From Desulfobacteraceae bacterium (GTDB lineage: Bacteria; Desulfobacterota; Desulfobacteria; Desulfobacterales; Desulfosalsimonadaceae), in assembly GCA_007131845.1 (NCBI GenBank), contig SLPT01000279.1, positions 1-9,191 on the forward strand: a stretch of 9,191 nt of DNA, written 5' to 3'. The stretch's first letter is position 1. Every line of letters begins with the position of its first letter. Below, piece after piece: positions 1 to 6,554 of this stretch. A program made the translations under genes and the position numbers. Under the pieces are notes generated by a model. That model was not told the DNA's origin, did no database searches, and saw nothing but the letters and a program-made list of their open reading frames with translations.

Positions 1-38
1 ACATACAGCCATTTATCCTTTTTTTTTTTTTTTTTCAT
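1..38 (-). CDS. N-terminus of an unidentified leftward gene with a poly-lysine start (partial)
   Basis: Only the first twelve codons are in the window. On the minus strand an ATG at 38-36 follows an AAGGA Shine-Dalgarno (plus 46-50) with an ideal 7-base spacer. The frame then reads M, six K, D, K, W, L, Y and runs open off the left edge. The lysines come from a 17-base A tract on this strand. A second in-frame ATG at 12-10 also has an AAGGA just before it (plus 16-20), but with only 3 bases of spacing, so the first start is preferred. A Lys-rich start running into W-L-Y could be the n-region of a signal peptide or membrane anchor, but too little is visible to name a family. The call rests on start, ribosome site and open frame only. 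Confidence 0.4.
   Translation of the reverse strand, partial: MKKKKKKDKWLY
19..35. repeat. 17-base homopolymer (T on plus, A on minus)
   Basis: An uninterrupted run of 17 T on the plus strand. Read leftward it forms codons 2-6 and part of codon 7 of the putative gene starting at 38. Tracts this long are prone to polymerase slippage, so its length may vary between cells or may be misread in an assembly. No stem-loop precedes it within the window on the plus strand, so a terminator tail cannot be claimed. Confidence 0.85.
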
Positions 39-52
39 TGGTTATTCCTTTC

Positions 53-67
53 CTGTCGGACAGTCCG
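53..67. promoter_or_regulatory. Overlapping palindromes in the leader of the leftward gene (possible operator)
   Basis: Two short perfect inverted repeats overlap here: CTGTC-G-GACAG at 53-63 and CGGAC-A-GTCCG at 57-67. They lie 15 bases upstream of the putative start codon at 38 and next to its ribosome site. They could be a repressor site or a small alternative hairpin in the leader. The arms are only 5 bp, so chance is a real possibility. Confidence 0.25.
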
Positions 68-126
68 TATTTTCAACAAACCGGAAGATAAGCGGCTTTC
101 TTTCCGGCCGGCGGCATCAAGATGAA

Positions 127-158
127 TGTATATTGGTATATGCCTTTGAAATTGTCAA
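127..158 (-). promoter_or_regulatory. Candidate promoter for the leftward gene
   Basis: The minus strand carries a perfect TTGACA (plus 153-158). The best -10-like hexamer nearby is TATACA at 132-127, with a long 20-base spacer; at the standard 17-18 spacing only 3/6 matches are found. If used, it would give a leader of roughly 80 bases containing the palindromes at 53-67. The -35 is convincing and the -10 is not. Confidence 0.25.
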
Positions 159-162
159 CCGG

Positions 163-329
163 GACAACCTCCAAAAAGTAAAATATCTGCGTTACGCGCA
201 ATTTCTCAGAATTTGCGGCTTACGCCTTGTAGACATACACGTACGACAAGTACTCTGTATTCTACGAAATTGCGCAAGCCTTGGTCTTGGACCAACGCCG
301 TCAGATCGCTACTTTTACGAGTTCATCAA
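163..329 (+). repeat. Palindromic intergenic repeat, copy A (MITE-like)
   Basis: A non-coding imperfect palindrome, related to the sequence at 6400-6550 in inverted orientation. Exact blocks shared with the reverse complement of copy B are 195-214 (20 bases), 265-283 (19 bases) and 313-329 (17 bases), in the same order and nearly the same spacing. Internal arms 196-211 and 260-275 are near-perfect reverse complements, so the single strand can fold into a long hairpin. The left terminus is diverged from copy B, so its boundary is approximate. Small size, terminal inverted ends, internal symmetry and absence of a coding frame fit a MITE or REP-like element moved by a transposase elsewhere. It ends about 35 bp before the promoter of the metallophosphoesterase. 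Confidence 0.75.
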
Positions 330-363
330 TCGTCCTGGATTTTTCACGCGGTTATATGCTCCC

Positions 364-393
364 TTGACATCCTTCCTGCTTTTGGTTTATTAA
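364..393 (+). promoter_or_regulatory. Sigma70-like promoter for the metallophosphoesterase and activase pair
   Basis: A perfect -35 TTGACA at 364-369 is followed after 18 bases by TATTAA at 388-393 (4/6 to TATAAT) in an AT-rich stretch. Transcription would begin near 400, giving an untranslated leader of about 137 bases to the preferred start at 537, or about 40 bases to the upstream ATG at 441. It is the only good promoter seen before the rightward gene pair. Confidence 0.45.
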
Positions 394-536
394 ATATACT
401 TGTACATTTTTTGCTCTTTAGGTAAAAGTGTTAAAAATCAATGCGTTGCAATATCGGTGCTGCTTCGGAAAATCATCGGAAACACGCCGGGCAACCGGTG
501 ACAGAATGGGACCGATCAGAAGGCCGCTCCGGGGTC

Positions 537-1184
537 ATGAACGGAAATTTTACGTCAAACATCGAATGCACCGGGCTGATCGCGGATACTCACGGGAGGG
601 CCGAATCGCTTTCCATGGCGATTCGGGAACTGGTAAGGAGAAAAGCCGGCAATCTTTTTCACCTTGGCGATTTTCTCGATTCCGTATACACCGAAGAAAT
701 CGACGAGGTGGTTCAGCTCATACAAGATCATGGCGTGTTGCCCGTAATGGGAAACAATGACTACCAGGTCATGAAAGCGCTTTTTGAAAGCGAGCCGCAG
801 TGCTGTGCAAAGCAAAACGGCCTGCTCGGTTTTCTGAAAAAAATTCCCCTGCGAAGTGTTACCGGGAGTATCTGTTTTGCGCATTCCCTGCCTTTCGGCG
901 ATCTTCGCTCGTTTTATGAACCGATTGACACCGGAACGACCTCTAAAGCTTCCGAAATATTTAATAACACTCAGCACAAGATTCTTTTTTGCGGACACTC
1001 CCACGAGTCCGTTTTTTTTCGCTACGATTCGGGTACGGTTACCCGCGAGCGGGCTGCTCCGGGGCAACACATTGAAATACTCGGGCATCAGCGATACATT
1101 TTTATCGTGGGATCCGCTGAAAAAGGGGAATGCGGACTTTACAACAGCCGGCAGGGATACTATGAACGGATTATGCTGGCATGA
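537..1184 (+). CDS. YfcE-like calcineurin-type metallophosphoesterase
   Basis: A 215-residue predicted cytoplasmic dimetal phosphoesterase. The motif series of the family is complete and in order: D17-x-H19 in IADTHG, G44-D45 in HLGDF, G72-N73-N74-D75, H116 in CFAHS, and G153-H154-S155-H156. The third block is GNND instead of GNHD; YfcE and MJ0936 use GNCD here, so this falls with that small phosphodiesterase group and not with the GNHD enzymes. The length matches single-domain members. The frame is open back to an ATG at 441, but residues added there show no family character. The ATG at 537 is preferred because it starts about 10 residues before the first strand; AGAAGG at 518-523 is a rather distant ribosome site. 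It is the first gene of a rightward pair, 48 bp before the activase. The substrate cannot be inferred; a phosphodiester or phosphomonoester is likely. Confidence 0.8.
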   Translation: MNGNFTSNIECTGLIADTHGRAESLSMAIRELVRRKAGNLFHLGDFLDSVYTEEIDEVVQLIQDHGVLPVMGNNDYQVMKALFESEPQCCAKQNGLLGFLKKIPLRSVTGSICFAHSLPFGDLRSFYEPIDTGTTSKASEIFNNTQHKILFCGHSHESVFFRYDSGTVTRERAAPGQHIEILGHQRYIFIVGSAEKGECGLYNSRQGYYERIMLA

Positions 1185-1232
1185 ATGCATCGCTATGAGT
1201 GCATCTTATTTGACCTATATATATAAAACCGG

Positions 1233-4200
1233 ATGAATGAAATGACGGCAAATTTAAATACCCTTGGCATTTGCATCGGCGCATCAACCGTTTCCATCGT
1301 TCAGCTTGAAGGAGCGGAAGGATACTGCAAGACGAAATCTGCGGGAAACAAACCTTCCATCGTCACCCATATCGAAGCGCCTCACGGCGGTGATCCGAGA
1401 AAGACACTGGTAGAAACCCTTCAGCAATTCAACCTGGATGGAATCGATCGGATCGTGGCAACCGGGCGGCGTTTCCGGCATTTTGTCAATTTGTCGACCA
1501 TTTCCGAACCGGAAGCGGTCGAACTGGCATACCGATTCGCCCGGCCGGAAGATACCCATTGCCCGGCGGTGGTATCCTGCGGCGGAGAGACTTTCATGGT
1601 CTATGTTCTGGATGATTACGGCCGCATATCCAACGTGCTGACCGGCAACAAATGCGCATCCGGTACCGGAGAATTTTTTATCCAGCAGCTCAAACGGATG
1701 GGGGTATCCCTTGAGGATGCCGCCCGGTGGTCCTCTTCCGAAACGCCCTACGAGGTATCCGGCCGCTGTTCGGTATTCTGCAAGTCGGACTGCACCCACG
1801 CCATCAACAAGGGCGTTCCCCGTTCGCGCGTCACGGCGGGTCTTTGCCGGATGATGGCGAACAAGGTCGTGGAACTGGTAAAAAACATTCCCAAGGAAAA
1901 TATTATGATCGTCGGCGGTTCGAGCAGAAACCGGATGATGATCGACTATATGGAAGAATCGCTTCCCAATATCATCGTTCCGGACTGCGCCACGTTTTTT
2001 GAGGCAACGGGCGCGGCGCTGTGGGGTCTTGATAATGAAACCCTGGCGCTTCCGGGCTTTGACGATCTCTTCGTCAGCGGGGCAGCATCCTTCGACATCC
2101 TGGAGCCCCTGCGAAACTTTGAGAACATGGTTGAATTCAAGACCATGGAACGGGGGGTTGCCGGCCCCGATGACGCGTTCATACTGGGTCTCGACGTCGG
2201 GTCCACCACGACCAAGGCCATTTTGCTGAGAACCGGCGACCATGCCATCGTTGCATCCGAGTATCTCTACACCCACGGCGATCCCATCGGCGCTTCCCGG
2301 GAATGCTATCGCAGGTTACTGGCGCAGGTGGAAGAAACCGTCGATCCGAACGAGATCACCATCATCGGGCTCGGCGTCTGCGGGTCCGGCCGGCAGATAG
2401 CGGGCCTTCATGCCCTGACGGACGGGGTGATCAACGAAATCATCGCCCATGCAGCGGCTGCGGTTCACTTTGATCCGGACGTGGACACCCTCTTCGAGAT
2501 CGGGGGGCAGGATGCAAAATATACCTATATCACCAACAGCGTGCCGTCCGACTACGCCATGAACGAAGCGTGCTCCGCAGGGACCGGTTCCTTCCTGGCC
2601 GAATCAGCCTATGAAACGCTGGGCCTTCCGGTGGAAAAAATCGCCGAAGTGGCGGTCACCGGGGATGCACCGCCCAATTTCAATGATCAATGCGCCGCTT
2701 TTATCTCATCGGATATTAAAACCGCCATCCATGAGGGTGTGAAGCACAAAAACGTCGTGGCCGGCCTGGTCTATTCCATCTGCATGAATTATATCAACCG
2801 GGTGAAGGGAAACCGCCCGGTGGGAGAAAAAGTGTTCATGCAGGGTGGGGTGTGCTACAACCATGCCGTCCCCCTGGCCATGGCCGCCCTGTCCGGAAAA
2901 CCGATCATCGTCCCGCCGGAACCCGGTCTCATGGGCGCTTACGGGGTCGCACTGGAGATCGAAAAACGCCTTGCCATCGGGCTGCTGGAGAAAAAGCGCT
3001 TTGACCTCGAGGCGCTTGCCGCCCGCGAGGCCACCTACAAAAAGAGCTTTACCTGCAAGGGCGGAAAGGAAAAGTGCGACAGAGGCTGCGAAATTGCGGT
3101 CATTGAGCTGGAAGGGGAAAAGTACGCTTTCGGCGGGGCCTGCAACCGTTACTACAATATACGCAACAATATCCGCTACGACATCGAAAATCTCGATTTG
3201 GTCAGCACCCGGGAAAAGATGGTTTTTGATCAGTTTGCCCCCAAAGACGGGGAGGGTCCCCCGGTCCGCGGAAGGGTCGGGCTCAACCGGAGCTTTCTGA
3301 TTGAAACCTATTACCCGTTTTTTGCTACGTTTTTCAGAGAAATCGGATATGAACCGGTACTTCCGCAGCAGGTGTCGCACGCTGGGGTTGACATGCGAAA
3401 TGCTGCGTTCTGCCATCCCGCGGAGCTTGCCCACGGATATTTCTACTCGCTGCTGAAAACCGAGCCATCCCTGGATTACATCTTTCTGCCGCAGATCCGT
3501 GGAATCCCCACGACCAACAACCACCCGGAGTCCCAGGTATGCCCGTTCGTCCAGGCGGAGCCCTATTATCTTTCGATCACGTTCAGAAACGCCATAGCCG
3601 AACTGGAAAAGAAGCAAACGGTTATGCTCAAGCCGTTTATCAACATGATGCGCGGCATGGAGGAGGCGGAATCCCCGATGATCGAGGTGGCCAAAAAAAT
3701 GGGCGCCGATGCGTCTTTGGCAAAAAAGGCTTTCGATAAAGCCCTGAGCCGGCAGAAGGCATGTCTCGATGAAATGCGCAGGCTCGGGCGGCAGATGCTC
3801 GCCTCACTGGCGGATGAGCCGGAAAAAATAGCGGTGGTTGCCTTTGGCCGTCCCTACAACGCCTTCGTGGAGGGCGCCAACATGGGAATTCCCCATAAGC
3901 TGGCCTCCCGGGGTGTCCAGGTGATTCCGCTCGATTTTCTCCCCATCGAGGATGAGCCCTCCAAACGTCACATGTACTGGGGAATGGGACAGCGCATCCT
4001 CCAGGCTGCCCGGTTCGTCAAACGCCATGAGCAGCTTTTCGGAACCTATATCACGAATTTTTCGTGCGGACCCGATTCGTTTATCATCGGCTATTTCCGG
4101 GATATCATGGGACTCAAGCCATCGCTGACCCTGGAGCTGGACAGTCACACAGCCGATGCCGGCATCGAAACCCGGATCGAGGCGTTTCTGGATATTGTAA

Positions 4201-5606
4201 GCGAGTACCGCCAGCTGCTTGTCGGCACAAAGGCTGCCGCGACCGACTCTACGTTCAGGCCCGCCCGGACGATTGTGGAAAACGGCATTCCAAAGGTTGT
4301 AACCTCTTCCGGCAAGGTTCTGCCCATGACAGACCCCAGGGTGCGTTTTTTGATACCGTCCATGGGAAGGCTGGGAACGGAACTGTTCGCCGCGGTCTTC
4401 CGGGACGCCGGGTTCAACGTTGTCCACCATCCGCCTGCCGACGAAACAGTGCTTAAGCTGGGGCGGGCCAATACATCCTGCAAGGAATGCCTGCCGCTGA
4501 TTCTGACTACGGGCAAGCTGCTCAACTTCGCTTACAATGAAAAGCGGGACGACGAGGTGCTGGTCTACTTTATGGCGTCTGCTTCCGGTCCCTGCCGGTT
4601 CGGGCAGTATTCGATCTTCATGGAGGACCTGGTCCGGCGTCTGCAGTTGCCCGATGTCGCGATCTTTTCCCTTACCGCCGACAATTCGTATTACGGAATC
4701 GAGGGGACTTTCAATTATTACAAGGCATGGTGGGCGATTGTCATATCCGATTTCATGGAGGATGCCCGATCCATGATCCTGGCCAACGCGGTTGACCCGG
4801 AACAGGGGATGGAAATATTCGAAAAACAGTGGGCCCGGATTGTCGAAGAGATGGAACGCGGTAATTTCAAGTCGATCCGCAGGCTGCTGGAAAAAACAGC
4901 CGCAGCCCTTGGGGATATCCCCATGAAACGTCATCCTGCCGAGGTACCGACCATCTTGCTGACCGGGGAGATCTTTGTTCGCAGAGACGGCCTTTCCCGC
5001 CAGCATCTCACGGAGCGACTCGCAGAAAAAGGTTTTGCCGTGATGTGCTCTCCGGTGTCCGAATGGATTCACTACCTGGAATACAACGCGGGCGTGAACA
5101 AGGACGAACACCGGATGAACTGGAAGGAGCGGCTCCGCTTCTATCTGAGAAACAAACTGATGGGTCGATACGAAAAGCAGATCCAAACCACCCTGTCGCG
5201 ATCCGGGGTCGTCCATGCCCGGAGCGCGGATATGAAAACAGTCATAGAAAATGCCATGCCCTATGTTTCCCCTACATTCAGCGGAGAGGCGATACTCACG
5301 GTAGGCAGTGCCATGACGGAAGTCGCATCCGAGGTTTCCGGGGTGATCATCATCGGACCGTTCGGCTGCATGCCCAACCGCATTTCCGAATCAATCCTGT
5401 CCGAGGTCATGACCCGCTCGGACAAACTCCGGACCCAAAACGGCAATAGGCGGCTGGAAACCGTTTTGTCCGATATCGAACGGCTGCCGTTTCTTGCCAT
5501 TGAAACCGATGGATCGCCGTACCCCCAGTTGATCGAGGCAAAGCTGGAGGCATTCTGTCTCCACGCGGAGCGCCTTCATGAGCGGATGATCGCCGATCGG
5601 AACTAG
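1233..5606 (+). CDS. Giant 2-hydroxyacyl-CoA dehydratase activase-type protein: two BadF/HgdC ATPase domains, DUF2229 and HgdB-like domain
   Basis: A 1457-residue iron-sulfur ATPase predicted to drive ATP-coupled low-potential electron transfer in the cytoplasm. Domain 1 (about 10-275) and domain 2 (about 316-592) are BadF/BcrA/HgdC-type ASKHA ATPases. Each carries the two cluster cysteines of HgdC: C141 (CASGTG) and C179 in the first, C447 (CSAGTG) and C487 (NDQCAAF) in the second. Domain 2 has intact phosphate motifs (LDVGSTTTK with D321; EIGGQDAK at 422-429). Domain 1 has C14 in place of the first Asp and SCGGET for the second motif. A Cys-rich linker follows (C608, C615, C619, C637), then DUF2229 (from about 680; C727 and C770 in FCHPAE and SQVCPF). 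An HgdB-like reductase part follows (about 865-1445; C945, C1083, C1086, C1121, C1379). ATG 1242 is an alternative start with GGA 8 bases upstream. It is probably cotranscribed with the metallophosphoesterase. The family is certain; the substrate is unknown. Confidence 0.92.
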   Translation: MNEMTANLNTLGICIGASTVSIVQLEGAEGYCKTKSAGNKPSIVTHIEAPHGGDPRKTLVETLQQFNLDGIDRIVATGRRFRHFVNLSTISEPEAVELAYRFARPEDTHCPAVVSCGGETFMVYVLDDYGRISNVLTGNKCASGTGEFFIQQLKRMGVSLEDAARWSSSETPYEVSGRCSVFCKSDCTHAINKGVPRSRVTAGLCRMMANKVVELVKNIPKENIMIVGGSSRNRMMIDYMEESLPNIIVPDCATFFEATGAALWGLDNETLALPGFDDLFVSGAASFDILEPLRNFENMVEFKTMERGVAGPDDAFILGLDVGSTTTKAILLRTGDHAIVASEYLYTHGDPIGASRECYRRLLAQVEETVDPNEITIIGLGVCGSGRQIAGLHALTDGVINEIIAHAAAAVHFDPDVDTLFEIGGQDAKYTYITNSVPSDYAMNEACSAGTGSFLAESAYETLGLPVEKIAEVAVTGDAPPNFNDQCAAFISSDIKTAIHEGVKHKNVVAGLVYSICMNYINRVKGNRPVGEKVFMQGGVCYNHAVPLAMAALSGKPIIVPPEPGLMGAYGVALEIEKRLAIGLLEKKRFDLEALAAREATYKKSFTCKGGKEKCDRGCEIAVIELEGEKYAFGGACNRYYNIRNNIRYDIENLDLVSTREKMVFDQFAPKDGEGPPVRGRVGLNRSFLIETYYPFFATFFREIGYEPVLPQQVSHAGVDMRNAAFCHPAELAHGYFYSLLKTEPSLDYIFLPQIRGIPTTNNHPESQVCPFVQAEPYYLSITFRNAIAELEKKQTVMLKPFINMMRGMEEAESPMIEVAKKMGADASLAKKAFDKALSRQKACLDEMRRLGRQMLASLADEPEKIAVVAFGRPYNAFVEGANMGIPHKLASRGVQVIPLDFLPIEDEPSKRHMYWGMGQRILQAARFVKRHEQLFGTYITNFSCGPDSFIIGYFRDIMGLKPSLTLELDSHTADAGIETRIEAFLDIVSEYRQLLVGTKAAATDSTFRPARTIVENGIPKVVTSSGKVLPMTDPRVRFLIPSMGRLGTELFAAVFRDAGFNVVHHPPADETVLKLGRANTSCKECLPLILTTGKLLNFAYNEKRDDEVLVYFMASASGPCRFGQYSIFMEDLVRRLQLPDVAIFSLTADNSYYGIEGTFNYYKAWWAIVISDFMEDARSMILANAVDPEQGMEIFEKQWARIVEEMERGNFKSIRRLLEKTAAALGDIPMKRHPAEVPTILLTGEIFVRRDGLSRQHLTERLAEKGFAVMCSPVSEWIHYLEYNAGVNKDEHRMNWKERLRFYLRNKLMGRYEKQIQTTLSRSGVVHARSADMKTVIENAMPYVSPTFSGEAILTVGSAMTEVASEVSGVIIIGPFGCMPNRISESILSEVMTRSDKLRTQNGNRRLETVLSDIERLPFLAIETDGSPYPQLIEAKLEAFCLHAERLHERMIADRN

Positions 5607-5663
5607 AACCGACAGCCATTATCTTTTTTGTGAACATGTCGCCGGGTCTTCGCGATGCGGCGG

Positions 5664-6362
5664 CTATCGGTGCCCCACCGACAGGATATACAGAGGATGG
5701 GTTCCTTCCCTGAGTTTCAGGACTTCCCCCATCACTTCGTCGTTAAACGCCCCGATCGGTACATGCCCCAATCCCATGGCCTCCGCCTGCAACAGCAGGT
5801 TCTGGGCCGCGTGGCCGGCTTCCATGAAAACATACTGCATGCCTCTTCGGCCGTATTTTTCCATGGTGCGAGGGAAAACACCGGTAAAAAGAAACAGGGC
5901 CGGGGCATTCCGGACCGCTCCCTGACCCAGAGCCGCCTCCGCGATGCTTGAGCGGTGGTCCCCGCCGCTCACCCGCTCCAGGTCGTGAGATTCGGCCCGG
6001 TAATGATACAATCCCGCCGGCACGTTTTCCACGTTGCCGGCGGCCAGATAAATTTCCAACGGAAAAAGCGCCCCGGCCGACGGAGCGGTTCGAAACCCGC
6101 GCTCGCCGGTAATCCCTTGGGCGGCCCATAGAAGCTGGGCTACATCCTGCCGGGTCAGCGGCCTCTCGGCGAAGGATCTTGTGGATCTCCGCCCGGCAAG
6201 CGCTTTTTCAACGGATGTCGCACCGTCTTTTGCCGGCTCCGGCAGCGATATGACATCGGCACCCGTGTTTTGTTTCATGGCATACCCCCTTTCCGCTGTA
6301 AAGGCCTGACAGGCTGCCAGGATCGACATCACTGCGAACACAGTCCATGCGACGTGTTTCAT
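5664..6362 (-). CDS. Nitroreductase/SagB-like FMN oxidoreductase with lipoprotein-type signal peptide
   Basis: A 232-residue predicted FMN-dependent oxidoreductase of the nitroreductase superfamily, closest in style to SagB/ThcOx dehydrogenases. Family marks are the N-terminal FMN-phosphate motif RRSTRSF at 58-64, APSAGALFPLE at 93-103, the helix with MEAGHAAQNLLLQAEAMGLG at about 180-199, and the terminal VGHR. The N-terminus is KH followed by a hydrophobic stretch ending in L15-A16-A17-C18, a lipobox match, so the protein may be an exported lipoprotein. The ATG at 6362 is chosen because AGGGAG lies 6 bases upstream; the open frame continues to 6398 without a ribosome site. Another in-frame ATG at 6278 follows a GGGGG run by 6 bases and would give a cytosolic form lacking the signal. 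It is convergent with the activase (57 bp gap), and its upstream region is repeat copy B. Substrate unknown; a nitro compound, quinone or peptide azoline are all possible for the family. Confidence 0.82.
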   Translation of the reverse strand: MKHVAWTVFAVMSILAACQAFTAERGYAMKQNTGADVISLPEPAKDGATSVEKALAGRRSTRSFAERPLTRQDVAQLLWAAQGITGERGFRTAPSAGALFPLEIYLAAGNVENVPAGLYHYRAESHDLERVSGGDHRSSIAEAALGQGAVRNAPALFLFTGVFPRTMEKYGRRGMQYVFMEAGHAAQNLLLQAEAMGLGHVPIGAFNDEVMGEVLKLREGTHPLYILSVGHR

Positions 6363-6392
6363 CGCTTTCTCCCTGTCATTTCCATTTGAACC

Positions 6393-6408
6393 GTTCATCT
6401 TGATGAAC
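6393..6408. promoter_or_regulatory. Perfect 7-bp palindrome at the repeat/nitroreductase leader junction
   Basis: The sequence GTTCATC-TT-GATGAAC is a perfect inverted repeat with a 2-base centre, 30 bp upstream of the nitroreductase start and at the outer end of repeat copy B. It is operator-like in size and place. Its core CATCTTGATG occurs as its reverse complement at 115-124, and 9 of its 10 bases recur at 6551-6559 at the other end of copy B. It may therefore be a by-product of repeat insertion and not a regulator site. Confidence 0.35.
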
Positions 6409-6550
6409 TCGTAAAAAGTCGCGATCCGACGGCTTTGTAAAAGTTCAAGATCAAGGCTTGCGCAATTTCGAAGAATGCAGCTTACCTGGCGTACGTGAAA
6501 TTCTGAGAAATTGCGCGCAGGCGCAGATATTGGACTTTTACGAAGTCGTC
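6400..6550 (-). repeat. Palindromic intergenic repeat, copy B (MITE-like)
   Basis: The inverted partner of the element at 163-329. Exact matches to its reverse complement are 6400-6416, 6452-6470 and 6498-6517. The ends are imperfect inverted repeats (GAACTCGTAAAAAGTC at 6405-6420 against GGACTTTTACGAAGTC at 6532-6547), and inner arms at 6460-6475 and 6501-6516 pair again, so the element is a nested palindrome of about 150 bp. The 9-mer CATCTTGAT is directly repeated at 6396-6404 and 6551-6559, which looks like a target duplication, although the inner bases of the left copy are also found at the end of copy A. No coding frame of substance lies inside. Read toward the nitroreductase it has the same orientation that copy A has toward the metallophosphoesterase. 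Confidence 0.78.
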
Positions 6551-6554
6551 CATC

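Noticed and set aside
19..35. The T run as an intrinsic terminator tail.
   Set aside because: No stem precedes it in the 18 visible bases, and it is better explained as lysine codons of a leftward gene.
81..107. CCGGAA/TTCCGG inverted repeat.
   Set aside because: A 6-bp stem with a 15-base loop in GC-rich sequence is likely by chance.
163..329. Repeat copy A as a CRISPR or tRNA-like structure.
   Set aside because: There are only two copies, 6 kb apart, with no spacers, and the fold lacks cloverleaf signals.
133..425. Two short open frames across the left intergenic region.
   Set aside because: They run through repeat copy A, show no protein-like pattern and have no ribosome site.
1185..1205. 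ATGCA/TGCAT hairpin between the phosphoesterase and activase genes.
   Set aside because: The 5-bp AT-rich stem is too weak to call an attenuator or terminator.
1203..1232. TTGACC at 1210-1215 and the TATATATATAAAA stretch as a promoter directly before the activase.
   Set aside because: The -10 paired with TTGACC would fall on the start codon, and no -35 is found at the right distance from the TATATA stretch.
3804..5216. A 470-codon open frame antisense to the activase gene, with further long antisense frames at 1284-2276 and 2706-3617.
   Set aside because: They lie wholly opposite a strongly conserved protein, have no recognisable domains or ribosome sites, and follow from GC-rich codon use.
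5640..5662. CGCCG/CGGCG hairpin between the convergent activase and nitroreductase genes as a bidirectional terminator.
   Set aside because: The stem is only 5 bp with a 13-base loop and has no T run after it on either strand; the T run at 5623-5628 is not adjacent to a good stem.
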